Origin: Dromiciops gliroides
Lineage: Eukaryota; Chordata; Mammalia; Microbiotheria; Microbiotheriidae
Assembly: GCF_019393635.1 (NCBI RefSeq)
Contig: NC_057862.1
Location: 264,630,441-264,694,440, forward strand
Direction: 5' to 3'
Length of the DNA: 64,000 nucleotides
Positions within the stretch are counted from its first letter, which is position 1, and each line of letters starts with the position of its first letter. The position numbers were made by a program, and so were the translations under genes. The notes beneath the pieces were generated by a model, which was not told the origin of the DNA, made no database searches, and saw only the letters and a program-made list of their open reading frames with translations. Below are positions 1 to 10,111 of this stretch, piece by piece.

Positions 1-1581
1 AGCAATTCGCTAACTCTTTGGGCACCTACTCTGAGACCTCAGCCTCCCCTCCTCCTCAAACTCATTCCCTACCTGTTTCTCGTTCCACTCCTTCTTCGCC
101 TGCTTCCATACCTATGGGTCAACCACAGTCATATCACTCTATGACTGAGACCTCTCCTTGCCCACCGGCTGATCTCAGAACCAATTCCCTGTGCCACACG
201 GGGAGTGGATATCAGTCTCCTTCTATCCTGCTCTACCCCATTTACAATCGGGGGGGAACTCCAATATGTTCCCATTTCTCCTGTTTTTTCCATTCAGCCA
301 ACCCCATCTGCTTTACCTAATCTGCAGTTACCTACGGCTATCTCCCTTTCCCCATCTCCACCCATGCTGCAGCCAAAGACTGTTTCCCCTCCCCCACCTA
401 CTCCACAGCCAAAGGCTGTCACCCCTCCCCCACTGGGCCCTGCGCCCAATCCTCTGTCTCCACCTGAGCTATCTCCCCAACCCAGGTCCTTACCAGCGTC
501 TCCCACTACTTCCCTGCTTCCATTAAGGGAATTTCCCATTGGGAAGGGCACAACAGTAAGGCATGCCCCTTTTTCTATAAGCAGGTTATCTCAGATTAAA
601 GAGAAATTGGGGAGCTACTCAGAGAACCCCACAAAGTTCATAGATGGCTTTAAGTCTGTGACACTGGAGTTCGACCTTTCCTGGACTGATTTGCAAATTA
701 TTCTTGCCAGCTGTTGTACCCCTGATGAGAAAAAACAGATTTGGGACCTGGCGGTACAAGTTGGGGATGAACACTCGCAGGTTGGAAATTGGGTTGGGGT
801 CCCTGGTTTTACAGCTGTCCCGGTCATAGAACCGAGATGGAACTATGATAACAGGGAAGACAGAGCTCGTAGAAATCACATGATCACCTGCCTAGTTGAG
901 GGAATGAGAAGGGGGGTTAAGAAACAGGTCAATTATGGAAAGGTGAGGGAGATAACACAGGGGTCTGATGAAAATCCTGCTGTCTTCATGAGCCGCTTAG
1001 CAGACTCTCTGAAGAAATATACTAACCTAGACCCCCAAAGAGATGTAGGAATTACTGTCCTCAATATTCATTTTATCAGCCAGTCTGCTCCTGACATTAG
1101 GAGAGAGCTCCAGAAGTTAGACTGGAGTCCCCGGATCCCATCCTCACAACTCCTTGACATTGCTTTTAAGATTTTTAATAACAGGGACCTTGCCGTAGCC
1201 AAAGAGAGAGAAAAGATGGCTCGTGCCCGCTCCATAGACCAAGCTCATATAATAGCAGCAGCCATCACCACATCTGCTACCAGCAGAACTCTGGCTGGCC
1301 GAGATTCTGGCAGCTGCAGTAAACCGGAACACAGAAGTGGGGGACGCCGCACGAAGGTGAGGTCAGCTCTCCTACCTCTTTGTCCCCAGGGCAGCACCCG
1401 AGAGATCGGCTTAGCAAAAATCCAGGGCTCTGCAGCTTGCTCTCCTGACCAGCATCGTGTCAGGCCTATGGCCAAGCTGGATATAGGAGGCAAGCCTAGG
1501 AATGGTTTTGGGGCGACCTCTGTCTTACTCTCTGGTTCAGGTCCTAGCATACAATCAAGGCACAAAGTGGGGATGGGATAA
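1..1581 (+). pseudogene. Class I ERV gag, 5'-cut by window edge, degraded
   Basis: Gag-like coding sequence of a gammaretrovirus-like (class I) endogenous retrovirus. The longest open frame runs 205-1581 (458 codons). About the first 110 residues are proline/serine-rich, as in a p12-like linker. A capsid (p30-type) domain follows from about residue 120: 'FSISRLSQIKEKLGSYSENP' heads the N-terminal part, and 'ITQGSDENPAVFMSRL' (near 950-1000) matches the major homology region. 'SQSAPDIRRELQKL' is also typical of this family. The nucleocapsid part (about 1310 onward) has only a degenerate Cys-His box, followed by sequence that no longer resembles Gag. Upstream of 205 the linker continues in another frame (about 18-320), so there is at least one frame break. 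Protease, RT, RNase H and integrase do not follow: sequence passes directly to the 3' end of an env and an LTR, so pol is deleted. Orientation and LTR agree. Not expected to make a functional polyprotein. Confidence 0.85.
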
Positions 1582-1955
1582 AAGGACCCTTAATGTAGAC
1601 AGACACTGCCTATCACAGAATTAGGCTTGAACTCCCTCCTGTAAAGCAGGCCACACCCTGTCCTGCAAAAAGGTCCCACTTGACTCCTGATCTGATAAAG
1701 TCCCTTTTCCTTTTGCTCTGGTCAGTTTTAATTTTTTGTTTAAGTCTGTTCCGTCTAGGCTCAAGGATTCGTGACACTGTGCCTATGTGTTGCCTCTGGA
1801 CTCTCTGGGCCCCACACAACTCCACGCACTCCAGGCCTTCTCCACTTCTCTCCCCTCCCCCTCCCTTGCGCCGTGATTTCTTCGACCCCCGGTCAGCATG
1901 AAGCAGTTTCAGAAGAATCTTCGTCCCCTTTCCTTATATATAGAGAAGTGGGGAA
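1582..1955 (+). pseudogene. ERV env 3' remnant and polypurine tract before the 3' LTR
   Basis: Joins the gag remnant to the LTR. The last 90 bases (about 1888-1955) are clearly related to those in front of the LTR at 11759: both have a 'tcagc(a/c)tgaagcagtt' block and end in 'agagaagtg.ggaatg'. The purine-rich stretch just before 1956 is the expected polypurine tract. A hydrophobic run coded around 1690-1760 could be the Env membrane anchor. No reading frame spans the region. It shows that the internal deletion removed everything from the end of gag to the last part of env. Confidence 0.65.
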
Positions 1956-2569
1956 TGTCATGGGGCGCAGAGCACCCCAGAATTTCTCTGGGGCACACCG
2001 AGGAATCTTCTCCTTGAGAAACTAAACCAGAGGACCGATAAGGCCTAGAGGAACCAAATCGGACTGAGCTAGCTTGGGATTCCTACCCTTCATTCCGGTC
2101 TCCCTTATCCTGGGGAGATAAGTTTGGGTGTGGCTTCGGCCTTTGTGTCCTGAAGAGGGATCCGTAGCCACCCCTCACCCAATTCCTTTAGTCACTACCA
2201 GTGGGGGATGGTCCTCCACTGCTCACCCAATTCCCCCAGCTACCACCAGTGGGGGATGGTCCTCTCTCACTAAAGGAACTTTTCATGGGCAGATGGTCCA
2301 CCCCCATCAGTCCTCTATAAAAGTACCTTCCGGTCTCCTGTTCGAGGAGATTTGGTACCTCTGAGCCATGTGCTTTATGCCAAATCTCCCCATGAAAAGT
2401 CTAAGGATTTCTTTCATGGTTTCCCTCCCCCCACCCTTCCCTTCCCTTGCTCCTAAATAAACTATCACCTTGTTCTAACTAAGTTTTGTGTGCAAGAGGG
2501 TGTAATTCTTTAAAGAGGAATTCCCAAGAACCCCTCCCACCAACCCGTACCCCATTTTCCACTATATCA
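1956..2569 (+). mobile_element. ERV 3' LTR, class I (TGTYATGGG family)
   Basis: Starts TG directly after the polypurine tract and ends CA near 2569, about 614 bp. U3 holds an imperfect 48-bp direct repeat (2175-2270), a TATA box 'ctataaaag' near 2314 and the family's 'accagtgggggatggtcc' block twice. The polyadenylation signal aataaa is at 2456 and a U5 'gtgtaattctttaaagagg' block follows. Related copies in this window: 4167-4628 plus 7203-7289, 11759-12328, 45920-46520 (antisense) and 47165-47391 (U3 fragment). Confidence 0.85.
2175..2270 (+). repeat. 48-bp direct repeat in LTR U3
   Basis: Two adjacent copies starting at 2175 and 2223, both beginning 'tcacccaattc' and containing 'agtgggggatggtcctc'. 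The related LTR at 4167 has a single copy. The position upstream of the TATA box suggests a duplicated enhancer unit, as in many gammaretroviral U3 regions; that role is inferred. Confidence 0.75.
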
Positions 2570-2615
2570 AAAGGAAAAACAGTTATATTTATATTATGGA
2601 TAAATTGATTATCAG

Positions 2616-2718
2616 TCTCATTATAATAATCTCCACCTTGGGGAGGTAGAGGGGAGGGCCTGTCCTTCTCATTATAATATTCTCCACCTAGGGGTGTTTC
2701 AGGGGAGGGCTTATCCTA
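2616..2718. repeat. Tandem duplication, period 51 bp
   Basis: Two units beginning 'tctcattataata.tctcca' at 2616 and 2667, each followed by a G-rich 'aggggagggc' block and 'tcc'. No coding frame or known repeat recognised. Confidence 0.6.
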
Positions 2719-4166
2719 ATTTGGAGTTCCTGGGGGTCTTAAGCCAACCCCCAGGCGGGTACCTTTTTCAGTGGAGGTGTGTTTTGAGGTTTACATGTCA
2801 TAAGGTGAATCTGGGGACAAATTTGGCCTTTTCTGCGCATGTCTCTTTCTAATTCCCATGGCTAGTTTCAAAATATAATCATTAGAATTTCTGTAGGTTG
2901 TCTTTTTCCTTTATTGTTATTTTGACCTGACCCGCTCTGTTCTGTTATGGATGTTGATCACTATGGGTACGAGAACCTAACATAAGTTATCCATTAACTG
3001 GGATCTGACTCCCTTTTAGAGCTAATATCTGTATTAGAGCTTGGGTCTTAGGTTTTTCTATTAAACCTTTTTTCACCTCCTACATCATATCCACATTACA
3101 GATTGATAAACTAAAGTAACTTGCTTTAAGATCATGCAATTAACAAATTTCCAGATCCAACTTTTTAAACACTTTATCTTAATGCAAATTTCAAAATAAA
3201 CCATGACTTTAAACCCCAAGATCATATTAGAAGATATAGTTCACTTAAAATAGGACAAATTAATTCAGTTACAACTGGAAATATTCCCAAATAGTAAAAT
3301 TCTCAATTTATCTGAAGCCCATCTATTAGCTTTTCAATATCAGACCATTATTATCAATAAACTCATTTGTGATAAACACTGGTGACTTAAGAAGCCAGAT
3401 AGTTCCCCAAATTTAAAAAGAACCTGATTAACCTTGATTTGGGGGTTCGTAAAATCTGGATTTAAGCTATGTAATATTGGAGACCAATTCTCAACTAAAG
3501 TGTGAACAAATTTCTTAAAAATGGGTAAAAATAAAATAAAAAAATAAAATCACTCTAACTGCCTCTCTGTGTAAATTACCTTTCTGACAATTCTACTTTG
3601 AGTGGCAAAGAGGATTGCTAACTGAGTGCAAGATAAAGGATTTAGCTTGAATAGCAAGGGACACAAATACACATATAGAACATTTTAACACAAATAGCAT
3701 TCTACAAGGACAGACACAAAAACGATAATGGTAAAGATTCTTAAGATAATTTAGCATGCACAAATTAAGTCTTCCTCTATCCTTAAAGACCTATTAATTT
3801 GAGCCAGATTAATTGGTCTCTTTTTTTCCTTAAAAATATTTAGACCTTTTTCTGAGGGACAAAATGTCCTATCAAAAAATCCTACTTTCTTCCCTTTTTT
3901 TTTTTTAAAGGGAAGAGGGTTCAGATTCAGATTCTCACTTAAGATTCAAAATGCCATTGAAAAAGGAGAAAGAAAAAGGCAAAGTGCCACTCAGGGCCTT
4001 TAGCTTCTGGACTGGCAGAATCAAGACTAAACTCAAAAAGGAGTGAAAAAGGAGTGACCCCACTGTGGCCATCAGTGTTGTGGGTCAGACTTGAATTCTT
4101 CTAGCACTTGCAATCATGTGGTACAGGATTTGAAAACAAACCCCCCCAGCTGTCCTTTCCAGGACC
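2719..4166. other. AT-rich sequence, no gene recognised
   Basis: No open frame, splice structure or RNA gene is convincing. Parts (about 3090-3180) weakly resemble an eroded antisense MIR. The last part (4051-4166) is related to 63804-63928, so it belongs to an unclassified interspersed repeat. The rest may be older retroelement sequence I cannot name. Confidence 0.4.
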
Positions 4167-4628
4167 TGTCAGAGTGGGCCCAGAACACATCAAGGAACCT
4201 TCTCTTTGAGAAGCTACACCAAAGGACAGACACACCTAAAGAAAGAGATAAGTGGAACCAAATATGACTGAGCTAGCTTCAGGACCTCCACCCTTCATTC
4301 TAGTCTCCCTCAACCCTGAGGAGATAAGATTAGGTGTGGCTTCTGCCTTTGTGGCCTGAGGAGCAGAGAGATGGCTCCACAGATCTGAAGCCACCCCTCA
4401 CCTAACTCCTCCAGCCACCATCAGTGGGGGATAGTCCTCCCTCATTAAGGGAACTTTCCGCAGTCAGATGATCACCCCCATCAGTCCTCTATAAAAGTAT
4501 CTGCCTGTCTCCTACTCGAAGAGATTGGTATCTCAGAGCAATGCTCTGTGCCATGCCTTTTCCCCATGAGAAGAAGTCCAAGGATTTCTCTCTTGGTTTC
4601 CCTTCCCCAGCCCTAAATAAACTATTAT
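4167..4628 (+). mobile_element. ERV LTR, 5' part (U3-R), split by an L1/SINE composite
   Basis: Same family as the LTR at 1956: it starts 'tgtcagagtgggccc' and shares the 'ctgagctagctt', 'gggggatagtcctcc' and 'cctctataaaagta' (TATA near 4491) blocks and the aataaa signal near 4617. It stops just after the signal, where a T-rich SINE tail begins. The U5 resumes at 7203. About 25-28 bases present in sister LTRs at the junction are missing, and no target-site duplication is visible. Confidence 0.8.
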
Positions 4629-4808
4629 CTTTTTTTTGTTTGTTTGTTTTTTGCTGTTTATTTTTTTATTTTTATTTTTTTTTAGTGACACAATTGGGGT
4701 TAAGTGACTTGCCAAGGGTCACACAGCTAGTAAGTGTGTGTTAAGTGTCTGAGGTCGGATTTGAACTCAGGTACTCCTGACTCCAGGGCTGGTTCTCTAT
4801 CCACTGTG
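4629..4808 (-). mobile_element. CORE-type SINE, 5'-truncated, antisense
   Basis: T-rich tail (4629-4680), then the complement of the SINE core ('gacttgcc.agggtcacaca') and of the 'ctgagttcaaatcc' block. The head ('cagctaggtggc') is missing: the sequence passes at 4808-4811 straight into L1 ORF2, so SINE and L1 may have been joined by a template switch or a later deletion. Confidence 0.85.
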
Positions 4809-5713
4809 CCTGATCTTATTGGTAAGGCCTCTAATTTATCTCCATTGCATATAATACTTGCTGATGGTTTTAGGTAGATACTGTTTATTATTTTAAGGAA
4901 AGCTCCACCTATTCCTTTACTCTCTAGTGTTTTTATTAGGAATGGGTGCTGTATTTTGTCAAAAGCTTTCTCTGCATCTATTGAGATAATCATATGATTT
5001 TGGTTAGTTTTCTTATTGATGTGGTTGATTATGTTAATAGTTTTCCTAATGTTGGACCAGCCCTGCATTCCTGGTATAAATCCCACCTGGTCATAGTGTA
5101 TTTTCCTGGTGATCACTTGTTGTAATCTCCTTGCTAATATCTTATTTAAGATTGTAGCATCAATATTCATTAGGCAAATTGATCTATTATTTTATTTCTC
5201 TGTTTTTGCTTTGCCTGATTTTGGTATCACCACTATATTTGTATCATAAAAAATAAATTTGGTTGAACTCCTTCTTCACCTATTTTTTGAAATAATTTGT
5301 ATAATATTGGAATTAATTGTTCTTTAAATGTTTGGTAAAATTCACCTGTAAACCCATCTGGTCCTGGGGATTTTTTCTTAGGGAGTTCATTAATAGTTTG
5401 TTCAATTTCTTTTTCTAATATGGGTTTATTTAAGGATTTTATTTCCTCTTCAGTTAACCTGGGCAGTTTGTATTTTTGTATATATCCATTCATTTTATTT
5501 AGATTGTCAAATTTATTGGCATATAGTTGGGCAAAATAATTCCTAATTATTGATTTAATTTCCACTACATTGGTGGTAACATCACCCTTTTCATTTTTGA
5601 TACTGGTAATTTGGTTTTCTTCTTTCTTTTTTTAAATCAAATTAACCAATATTTTATCTATTTTATTGTTTTTTTTTTCATAAAACCAGCTCTTAGTTTT
5701 ATTGATGAATTCA

Positions 5714-6030
5714 GGACCTGGAAGCTTCAACATTAAAGAACCGCAAGGCTTGGAATATGATATTCTGGAAGGCAAAGGAGCTTGGATTGCAGCCAAGAAT
5801 GTATTACCCAGCAAAACTGAGTATTCTCTTTCAGGGGAAAAGATGGACATTTAATGACATTGGGGACTTTCAATCATTCCTGATGAAAAGACCAGAACTG
5901 AATAGAAAATTTGATCTTAACATACAAGACCCAAGAGAAGTTTTAAAAGGTAAACAGAGGGAAAAGAAGGTTACTCAATTAGGTTAAACTGTTTATATCC
6001 CCACACGGGAAGATAATACTCATTTGGCCA
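5714..6030 (+). mobile_element. Inverted ORF1 C-terminal segment inside the antisense L1
   Basis: On the plus strand this codes ORF1 C-terminal sequence ('MKRPELNRKFDLNIQDPRE', about 5884-5940) and the following untranslated bases, opposite to both flanking L1 blocks. At 5712 it abuts ORF2 at 'agttttattgatgaattc', and at about 6030 it abuts the ORF1 coiled-coil repeats. Confidence 0.8.
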
Positions 6031-6295
6031 AATGAATTTTTTAAGGCATTGTTTTCTTCAATGAGATTATGCACCTTTTTTTCTATTTGGCCAAATGAAT
6101 TTTTAAGGCATTGTTTTCTTCAGTGAAATTATGCACTTTTTTTTCCATTTGGCCAGATGAAATTTTTAAGGAATTGTTTTCTGCAGTCAATCTTTGTGCT
6201 TCCTTTTCCCAGCTGCTGATTCTTTTTCATAGTTTTCTTGTTTTGCTTTCATTTCTCTCCCCATTTTTTCTTCTACCTCTCTCAATTGATTTTTT

Positions 6296-6436
6296 TTTTT
6301 TGGTGAGGCAATTGGGGCCAAGTGACCTGCCCAGAGTCACACAGATAGTAAGTGTTAAGTGTCTGAGGCCAGACCTGAACTCAGGTACTCCTGAATCCAG
6401 GGCAGGTGCTCTATCCACTGTGCCACCTAGCTGCCC
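6296..6436 (-). mobile_element. CORE-type SINE with perfect TSD, antisense
   Basis: Complete SINE from T-tail to 'ctagctgccc'. It is flanked by the 15-bp direct repeat 'ctcaattgatttttt' at 6281-6295 and 6437-6451, and sits inside the L1 ORF1 sequence. This is the 'ccaattgcctcacc' 3'-end subtype. Confidence 0.95.
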
Positions 6437-7202
6437 CTCAATTGATTTTTTAAATCCTTTTTGAGCTCTTCCAGGAAGGCTTTTTGTTCTTGAGACCAAT
6501 TCATCTTCCCTCATGAGGCTTCACATGTAGGCAATTTGAGGGTATTGTCCTCATCTGAGTTTGTGTTGGCTTCTTCCCTATTGATACAGAAGCTCTCAAT
6601 GGAGAGGGCTCTTTTTTGCTTCTTACACATTATTGCAGCTTATTTATTTATTTTTTAAGTTGAGGTCTGCTCTGGGGGTACCAGGGTCCCTGTTTTGGGC
6701 TTCTTGTGCAGGGGTATAGGTGCTGGCTTTTTATTCTGAGGCCTTTATAGTGTGTGTAGTTCGCCTCCCTGCACTTCCTGTCAGTGTGCTCGGTCAGGCG
6801 CCTGATCCCATCTGTCCTGTTTGTGGCCCTCTAGCTGGCAACTTGCCCTCTCTGATGGTGCAGGTAGGTTTTTCCACTGTCCTTCTTGGCCACCAGATTT
6901 TTGAGCCAGGTTCCAGGGGCCTCAGTTGTTTGGCTGTGGCCCGCAGCTCCTGCTGACTTGCCCCAACCCCCTCGGTGCTGGGCTGCTGCCCTGCGCTGGG
7001 CCTCCCTTTTGCCCGAGTCGGACCGACCTTTTCCTGAAGTCTTTTAAATTATCTCTGGTTGGAAGACTGTGTGTCTCTGTCTCTTTGCAGGTTCTGTAGT
7101 TTCATAATCTGTCCAGAGGCTTGATTTAATGTTCTTTTCGAGGAAACAGAAGGAGAGCTCAGGCAGCTTGCTGTTTCCTCTCCGCCATCTTGGCTCTGCC
7201 CC

Positions 7203-7289
7203 AAGGGTGTAATTCTTTAGAGAGGAATTCCTAAGGACCCCAAACCCTTACCCCTATCCCAAACCCCCTACCCTATTTTCCCCACAACA
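7203..7289 (+). mobile_element. ERV LTR, U5 part (continues 4167-4628)
   Basis: 'agggtgtaattctttag' and 'aggaattcctaaggacccc' correspond to the U5 at 2500-2540. It ends at or near 'ccacaaca' (7289). Confidence 0.8.
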
Positions 7290-7387
7290 CATCCATCCAT
7301 CCATCCATCCACCTCTCTTTCATGAATGAATGAATGTATGTATGTATGTATGTATGTACATACGTAGCTAGCTAGCTAGCTAGCTGC
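7288..7387. repeat. Compound tetranucleotide microsatellite
   Basis: (catc)n, then (gaat)n, (gtat)n and (agct)n in series. No gene. Confidence 0.95.
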
Positions 7388-7499
7388 TATCTCCTTTGTG
7401 TCCCTGAGAATCTTTCCTGTTTTTGATTCCCATAGGCACGGGGAGAAGATATGTTCTTTTAATAGGTTATATGTTTTGTACATGGATTAGATAGGTAAG

Positions 7500-7816
7500 C
7501 AGTTTTTAAGGTAAGTAATTTCTTTATGAAATCGCCATTTATGTCTAAATTATGTATCCATTTTGAACTTTGCTTGGTATACAGTACAAGATGTTGGTCT
7601 ACATCAAGTTTCTGCCATACTCTTTCTCAGTTTCCCAGGAATTTTTATCAAATGGTGAGTTCTTGTCCCCAAAATTTGGGTCTTTGGGTTTCTTAAACCT
7701 TAGATGATTGCAATCATTTATTATTGCCTATTGTGTACCTAAATTTATTACACCGATCCATCCTTATTTTTCTTAGCCAGTAATCAATTTTTTAGATCCG
7801 CTTTATAATACAGTTT
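7500..7816 (-). mobile_element. Old L1 ORF2 fragment, antisense
   Basis: Diverged match to the ORF2 C-terminal coding region elsewhere in the window: 'tatccattttgaac', 'agatgttggtctac' and 'tttctgccatac' are antisense L1 phrases also seen at 16850-16920 and 54830-54890. It ends where ERV coding sequence starts. Confidence 0.75.
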
Positions 7817-7819
7817 GAG

Positions 7820-8990
7820 ATGTGGCATGGGGAGAGGAGGGCTAGGTATTCTGTGGTCTCCCTGACTGACACCATTGAGACCCAGAACCTCCCTCCCCTG
7901 ACTTTTCAGAAAGCAGAACTCATTGCCCTTATGAAGGACAGGTCAGCCAACATCTACAAAGATTCCAAATATGTGTTCCATGTTCTCCATGCTCATGGTG
8001 CCATCTGGAAAGAACAGGGATTATTAACCTCCAAGAACTCCCCCATCAAACATGGGTCAGAAATCATGCACCTTATTGAGGCAGTAACTCTCCCTCATGA
8101 GGTGGCTGTGAGGAACAGGAGAGCAGACCTTGCTGCAAAAGCCAGCCAGAGGGTGCCATGCCCTTGCCTTGATCCCTCACCATCCTCTATTCCCCCAGGA
8201 GTTTCTCCCTCTTATACACAAGAGGAAATAAGCTCTGTTACAGGCCAAGCTTTTACCCTAGAAACCACTGCCTTGTATAGGTCCTCCACCGTGCAGCTTC
8301 TCCTTCCAGGCAATATGGTCTGGAAGTTAGCTTCAGGCCTGCACCAGACCACGCATTCAGGAAGGGAGTCATTAATTACCCTGATTAAAACCCTGTCCAC
8401 CAGGAAGGGCATTACCAAAACTGTGGGGGAAATTTGTCACAGATGTTCCCTATGTGCCCAGACTAATACAGGTGAAACCTTAAAACCTCCCTCTCTTCTG
8501 AAACCAATCCAGCACAGTGGGGACCTCCCTGGAGAAGGCTGGAAGATTGATTTCATTCATCTACCCACATGTCAGAAGTACAGGGTCCTTCTGGTTTTTG
8601 TTGATACTTTCACTGGCTGGTTGGAGGCTTTCCCTAGCAGATCCGAGAAAGCCTCTGAGGCAGCCAAAGCCCTCCTAAATGAAATTATTCCCCGATTTGG
8701 TCTCCCCAAATCTCTTAAGAGTGATAATGGCACAGCCTTTACTTCTCAGGTTACCCTACTCATAACAAAGACATTGGACATTACTCATCACTTCCACGCT
8801 GCCTGGCACCCCCAGTCCTCAGGAAAAGTAGAACACATGAACCAGACCCTAAAAAGAACCCTTACTAAGATCTGTACAGAAGCAAAACTAGACTGGTCCA
8901 GGCACTCCCCATTGCTCTGATTCAAATATGGATGGCTTCTAGGGCTAAACTATGTTTAAGCCCTTTTGAATGCATGTATGGCTGACCATT
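7820..8990 (+). pseudogene. ERV pol remnant: RNase H C-terminus and integrase
   Basis: Class I retroviral pol 3' region, open 7820-8920 (366 codons). Residues about 30-110 are the end of RNase H (the 'YKDSKY' motif replaces the usual TDSRY and is followed by 'HGAIWKEQGLLTS'). Integrase follows: an HHCC-type zinc region (H-x3-H near residue 178, 'CHRCSLC' near 208), then the catalytic core with the first Asp in 'WKIDFIHLP', the second in 'SDNGTAFTS' and the Glu in 'SSGKVEHMN', so the D,D,E set is visible. The frame ends early at 8920 and continues with stops to about 8990, where an L1 is inserted. Gag, protease and RT are missing: the 5' side is L1 sequence. A decayed provirus; integrase activity is not expected. 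Confidence 0.9.
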
Positions 8991-9010
8991 TCTTAAAATG
9001 GATCCCCTCC

Positions 9011-9633
9011 AGATGTCCATCAATTGGGGAATGGCTGGACAAGTTGTGGTATATGAATGAAATGGAATACTATTGTGCTGTAAGAAATGATGAGCAGGAG
9101 GAATTCAGAGAAACCTGGAGGGTCTTACATGGGCTGATGATGAGTGAGATGAGCAGAACCAGAAGAATATTGTACACAGTATCATCGACATTGTGTGTTG
9201 ATCTACTGTGATGGACTAGATTCTTCTCACCAATGCAATGGTACAGAAGAGTTCCAGGGGACTCATGATGGAAGAGGATCTCCAAATCCAGGAAAAAAAA
9301 CAAACAAACTGTGGAGTATAGATACTGATTGAACCATTCTATTTCTTTTGTTTTTGGTGCTGTTGTTTTTCTATTTTGAGGTTTTTCCTCATTGCTCTGA
9401 TTCTTCTCTTATAACATGACTAATGCAGAAATATGTTTAATGTTATTATATATATGTATGTATGTATGTGTATATATACAACGTATATCAGATTACCTGC
9501 TGCCTAGGGGAGGGGGAAGGGAGGGGAGGGAGGGAGGGAGAAAAATCTGAAATTGGAAAGTTTGTATAAACAAAAGTTGAGAACTATCTTTATATGTAAC
9601 TGGAAAAAACCAAAATACTTTTATAAAAAAAAT
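9011..9633 (+). mobile_element. 5'-truncated L1 (ORF2 C-terminus and 3' UTR) inside the ERV
   Basis: Inserted in ERV integrase sequence and flanked by near-identical direct repeats 'aaaatggatcccctcc' (8995-9010) and 'aaatggatccccctcc' (9634-9649). It codes the last part of ORF2 ('EMEYYCAVRNDEQEEFRETW'; frame ends at 9211), then a 3' UTR with a G-rich 'gggaggggagggagggag' tract and an A-rich tail. Closest relative in the window is the 3' end of the L1 at 53413-59997, so it probably belongs to the same young subfamily. Confidence 0.95.
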
Positions 9634-9649
9634 AAATGGATCCCCCTCC

Positions 9650-10022
9650 TTGATCCAGACACCCATGCCATTACCAGTTTCTCCAGACAGCTTGGGTCTG
9701 TGCATCAGGCCATCTGAGAATACATAGACCAAATACTACCTAAGCCTTCGACTCAGGATGACATGGGCATTCAACACCTGGCCCAACCTGGAGAATTAGT
9801 TTTCCTTAAAGTCTGGGACACAGGCAGGGCCTCAGACCAATTAACCCCTGCTGGGAAGGGTCTTATCAGGTAATCCTATCAACCCTTACAGCAGTAAAAC
9901 TGGAGGGGCAACACTCTCTCTGATCAAACCTTTTGTCCCTATAGTACCTGATACAGAAGACACTGCTGATTATTCATGTGAGCCAGTAGAAGACCTGAAG
10001 TTTCTGTTTAAGAGAAAGAGCT
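9650..10022 (+). pseudogene. ERV integrase C-terminal remnant
   Basis: Resumes the integrase after the L1 insertion. Short stretches in shifting frames resemble the Pro-rich C-terminal end of class I integrases, and the same region recurs at 45300-45640. No continuous frame. Confidence 0.6.
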
Positions 10023-10111
10023 GATCCTGGTGATGGTCTACAACTGGTCTGATAACTTTCACTATTCTTCCTTTAGTATTAATCATAATTCATTACCCTG
10101 CTCCCTCCATT

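Larger units (their letters stand above)
4811..7202 (-). mobile_element. L1 retrotransposon, antisense, rearranged (ORF2 RT part, inverted ORF1 part, ORF1 N-terminus, 5' UTR)
   Basis: Antisense L1 with three blocks. 4811-5712 is ORF2, with RT motifs readable on the minus strand ('GFIPGMQGW', '[15 protein letters not shown]', '[14 protein letters not shown]'). 5714-6030 is the ORF1 C-terminal region but in sense orientation. 6030-7202 is ORF1 N-terminal sequence and 5' UTR, again antisense, ending in the L1 5' terminus 'ccatcttggctctgcccc'. The frames are broken and most of ORF2 is absent. It interrupts an ERV LTR. Confidence 0.85.
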
